In this document: piece after piece, positions 7,163 to 7,289 of the stretch
How the letters are laid out: each line of letters starts with the position of its first letter
How positions within the stretch are numbered: the stretch's first letter is position 1
DNA from: Bacteroidales bacterium UBA2559
GTDB taxonomy: Bacteria > Bacteroidota > Bacteroidia > Bacteroidales > Bacteroidaceae
Assembly: GCA_002340405.1 (NCBI GenBank)
Contig: DDLZ01000037.1
Span: forward strand, 1-7,289
Direction: 5' to 3'
DNA length: 7,289 nt
Program-made: the position numbers and the translations under genes
The notes under the pieces: model-generated
The model's input: only the letters and a program-made list of their open reading frames with translations
The model's database searches: none
Told to the model about the DNA's origin: nothing

Positions 7163-7289
7163 GACAGATTTCATACATACTGCTTGCCCTGACACTGACC
7201 GCAGTAGCTTGCGGAAACATTGGTAAGAAGAAGAGGGCGAATATTGTTACGACATATACGACTGCACCGGCTTTTGATGCCGACAGTGC
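7159..7289 (+). CDS. Lipoprotein, N-terminal 43 codons; probably an M28-family peptidase/glutaminyl cyclase (3' end outside window)
   Basis: ATG 7159 overlaps the cysS stop in an ATGA junction, and the frame stays open to the window edge. Residues 1-18 form a lipoprotein signal peptide: Arg2, a hydrophobic run ILLALTLT, and lipobox AVAC with Cys18 as the predicted lipidated residue. A basic KKKR stretch at 23-26 follows, and no acidic surface-export signal is seen. The segment APAFDADS at 36-43 resembles the start of the mature domain in Bacteroidota M28-type zinc peptidases/glutaminyl cyclases, which I recall as FxADSAYxxV. That resemblance rests on about eight residues, so the lipoprotein call is strong and the enzyme call is tentative. 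Context implies co-transcription with cysS. Confidence 0.7.
   Translation, partial: MRQISYILLALTLTAVACGNIGKKKRANIVTTYTTAPAFDADS

Noticed and set aside
6320..7195. A 291-codon open frame on the minus strand across cysS.
   Set aside because: It is antisense to a fully conserved synthetase, has no promoter-like element or recognisable domain, and reads like a shadow frame.

Overview
The window reads as chromosomal housekeeping DNA from a member of the Bacteroidota, most likely order Bacteroidales. Three things point there. Both promoters in the divergent intergenic region carry a TAnnTTTG -7 element, leaders are A/T-rich without useful Shine-Dalgarno sequences, and several proteins are forms I associate with this phylum: a TGS/SAD-nucleoside kinase fusion, a plant/chlamydia-type IspG, and PurE with AAALPG in place of AAHLPG. 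I cannot name the genus.

Layout. Positions 1-485 (minus strand) hold the N-terminal 161 codons of a lipoprotein of the FKBP-type peptidyl-prolyl isomerase family; its catalytic domain would lie outside the window. Positions 486-596 are an A/T-rich divergent promoter region. From 597 to the right edge everything lies on the plus strand and is tightly packed: a uridine kinase-like nucleoside kinase (597-2264), rpoN encoding sigma-54 (2281-3774), purE (3790-4296), ispG (4299-5681), cysS (5684-7162), and the first 43 codons of a lipoprotein, probably an M28-type peptidase/glutaminyl cyclase (7159 onward). Gaps between genes are 16, 15, 2 and 2 bases, followed by a 4-base overlap. No hairpin terminator was seen between them, so one polycistronic transcript from the promoter near 555 is the simplest reading.

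The genes do not form one pathway. They cover nucleotide salvage, a global transcription factor, purine synthesis, isoprenoid precursor synthesis, tRNA charging and a cell-envelope enzyme, so the operon looks like a growth-linked housekeeping cluster. The purE-ispG and ispG-cysS junctions share an identical 12-base sequence, which suggests stop-restart translational coupling.

I found no mobile element, CRISPR array, RNA gene or defence system, and no sign of a wholly new system. The points most worth a second look are an IspG whose middle domain seems largely deleted, the His-to-Ala change in the PurE active-site loop, the Gln-Thr hexamer repeat at the start of rpoN, and the promoter evidence that moves the kinase start codon to 597.
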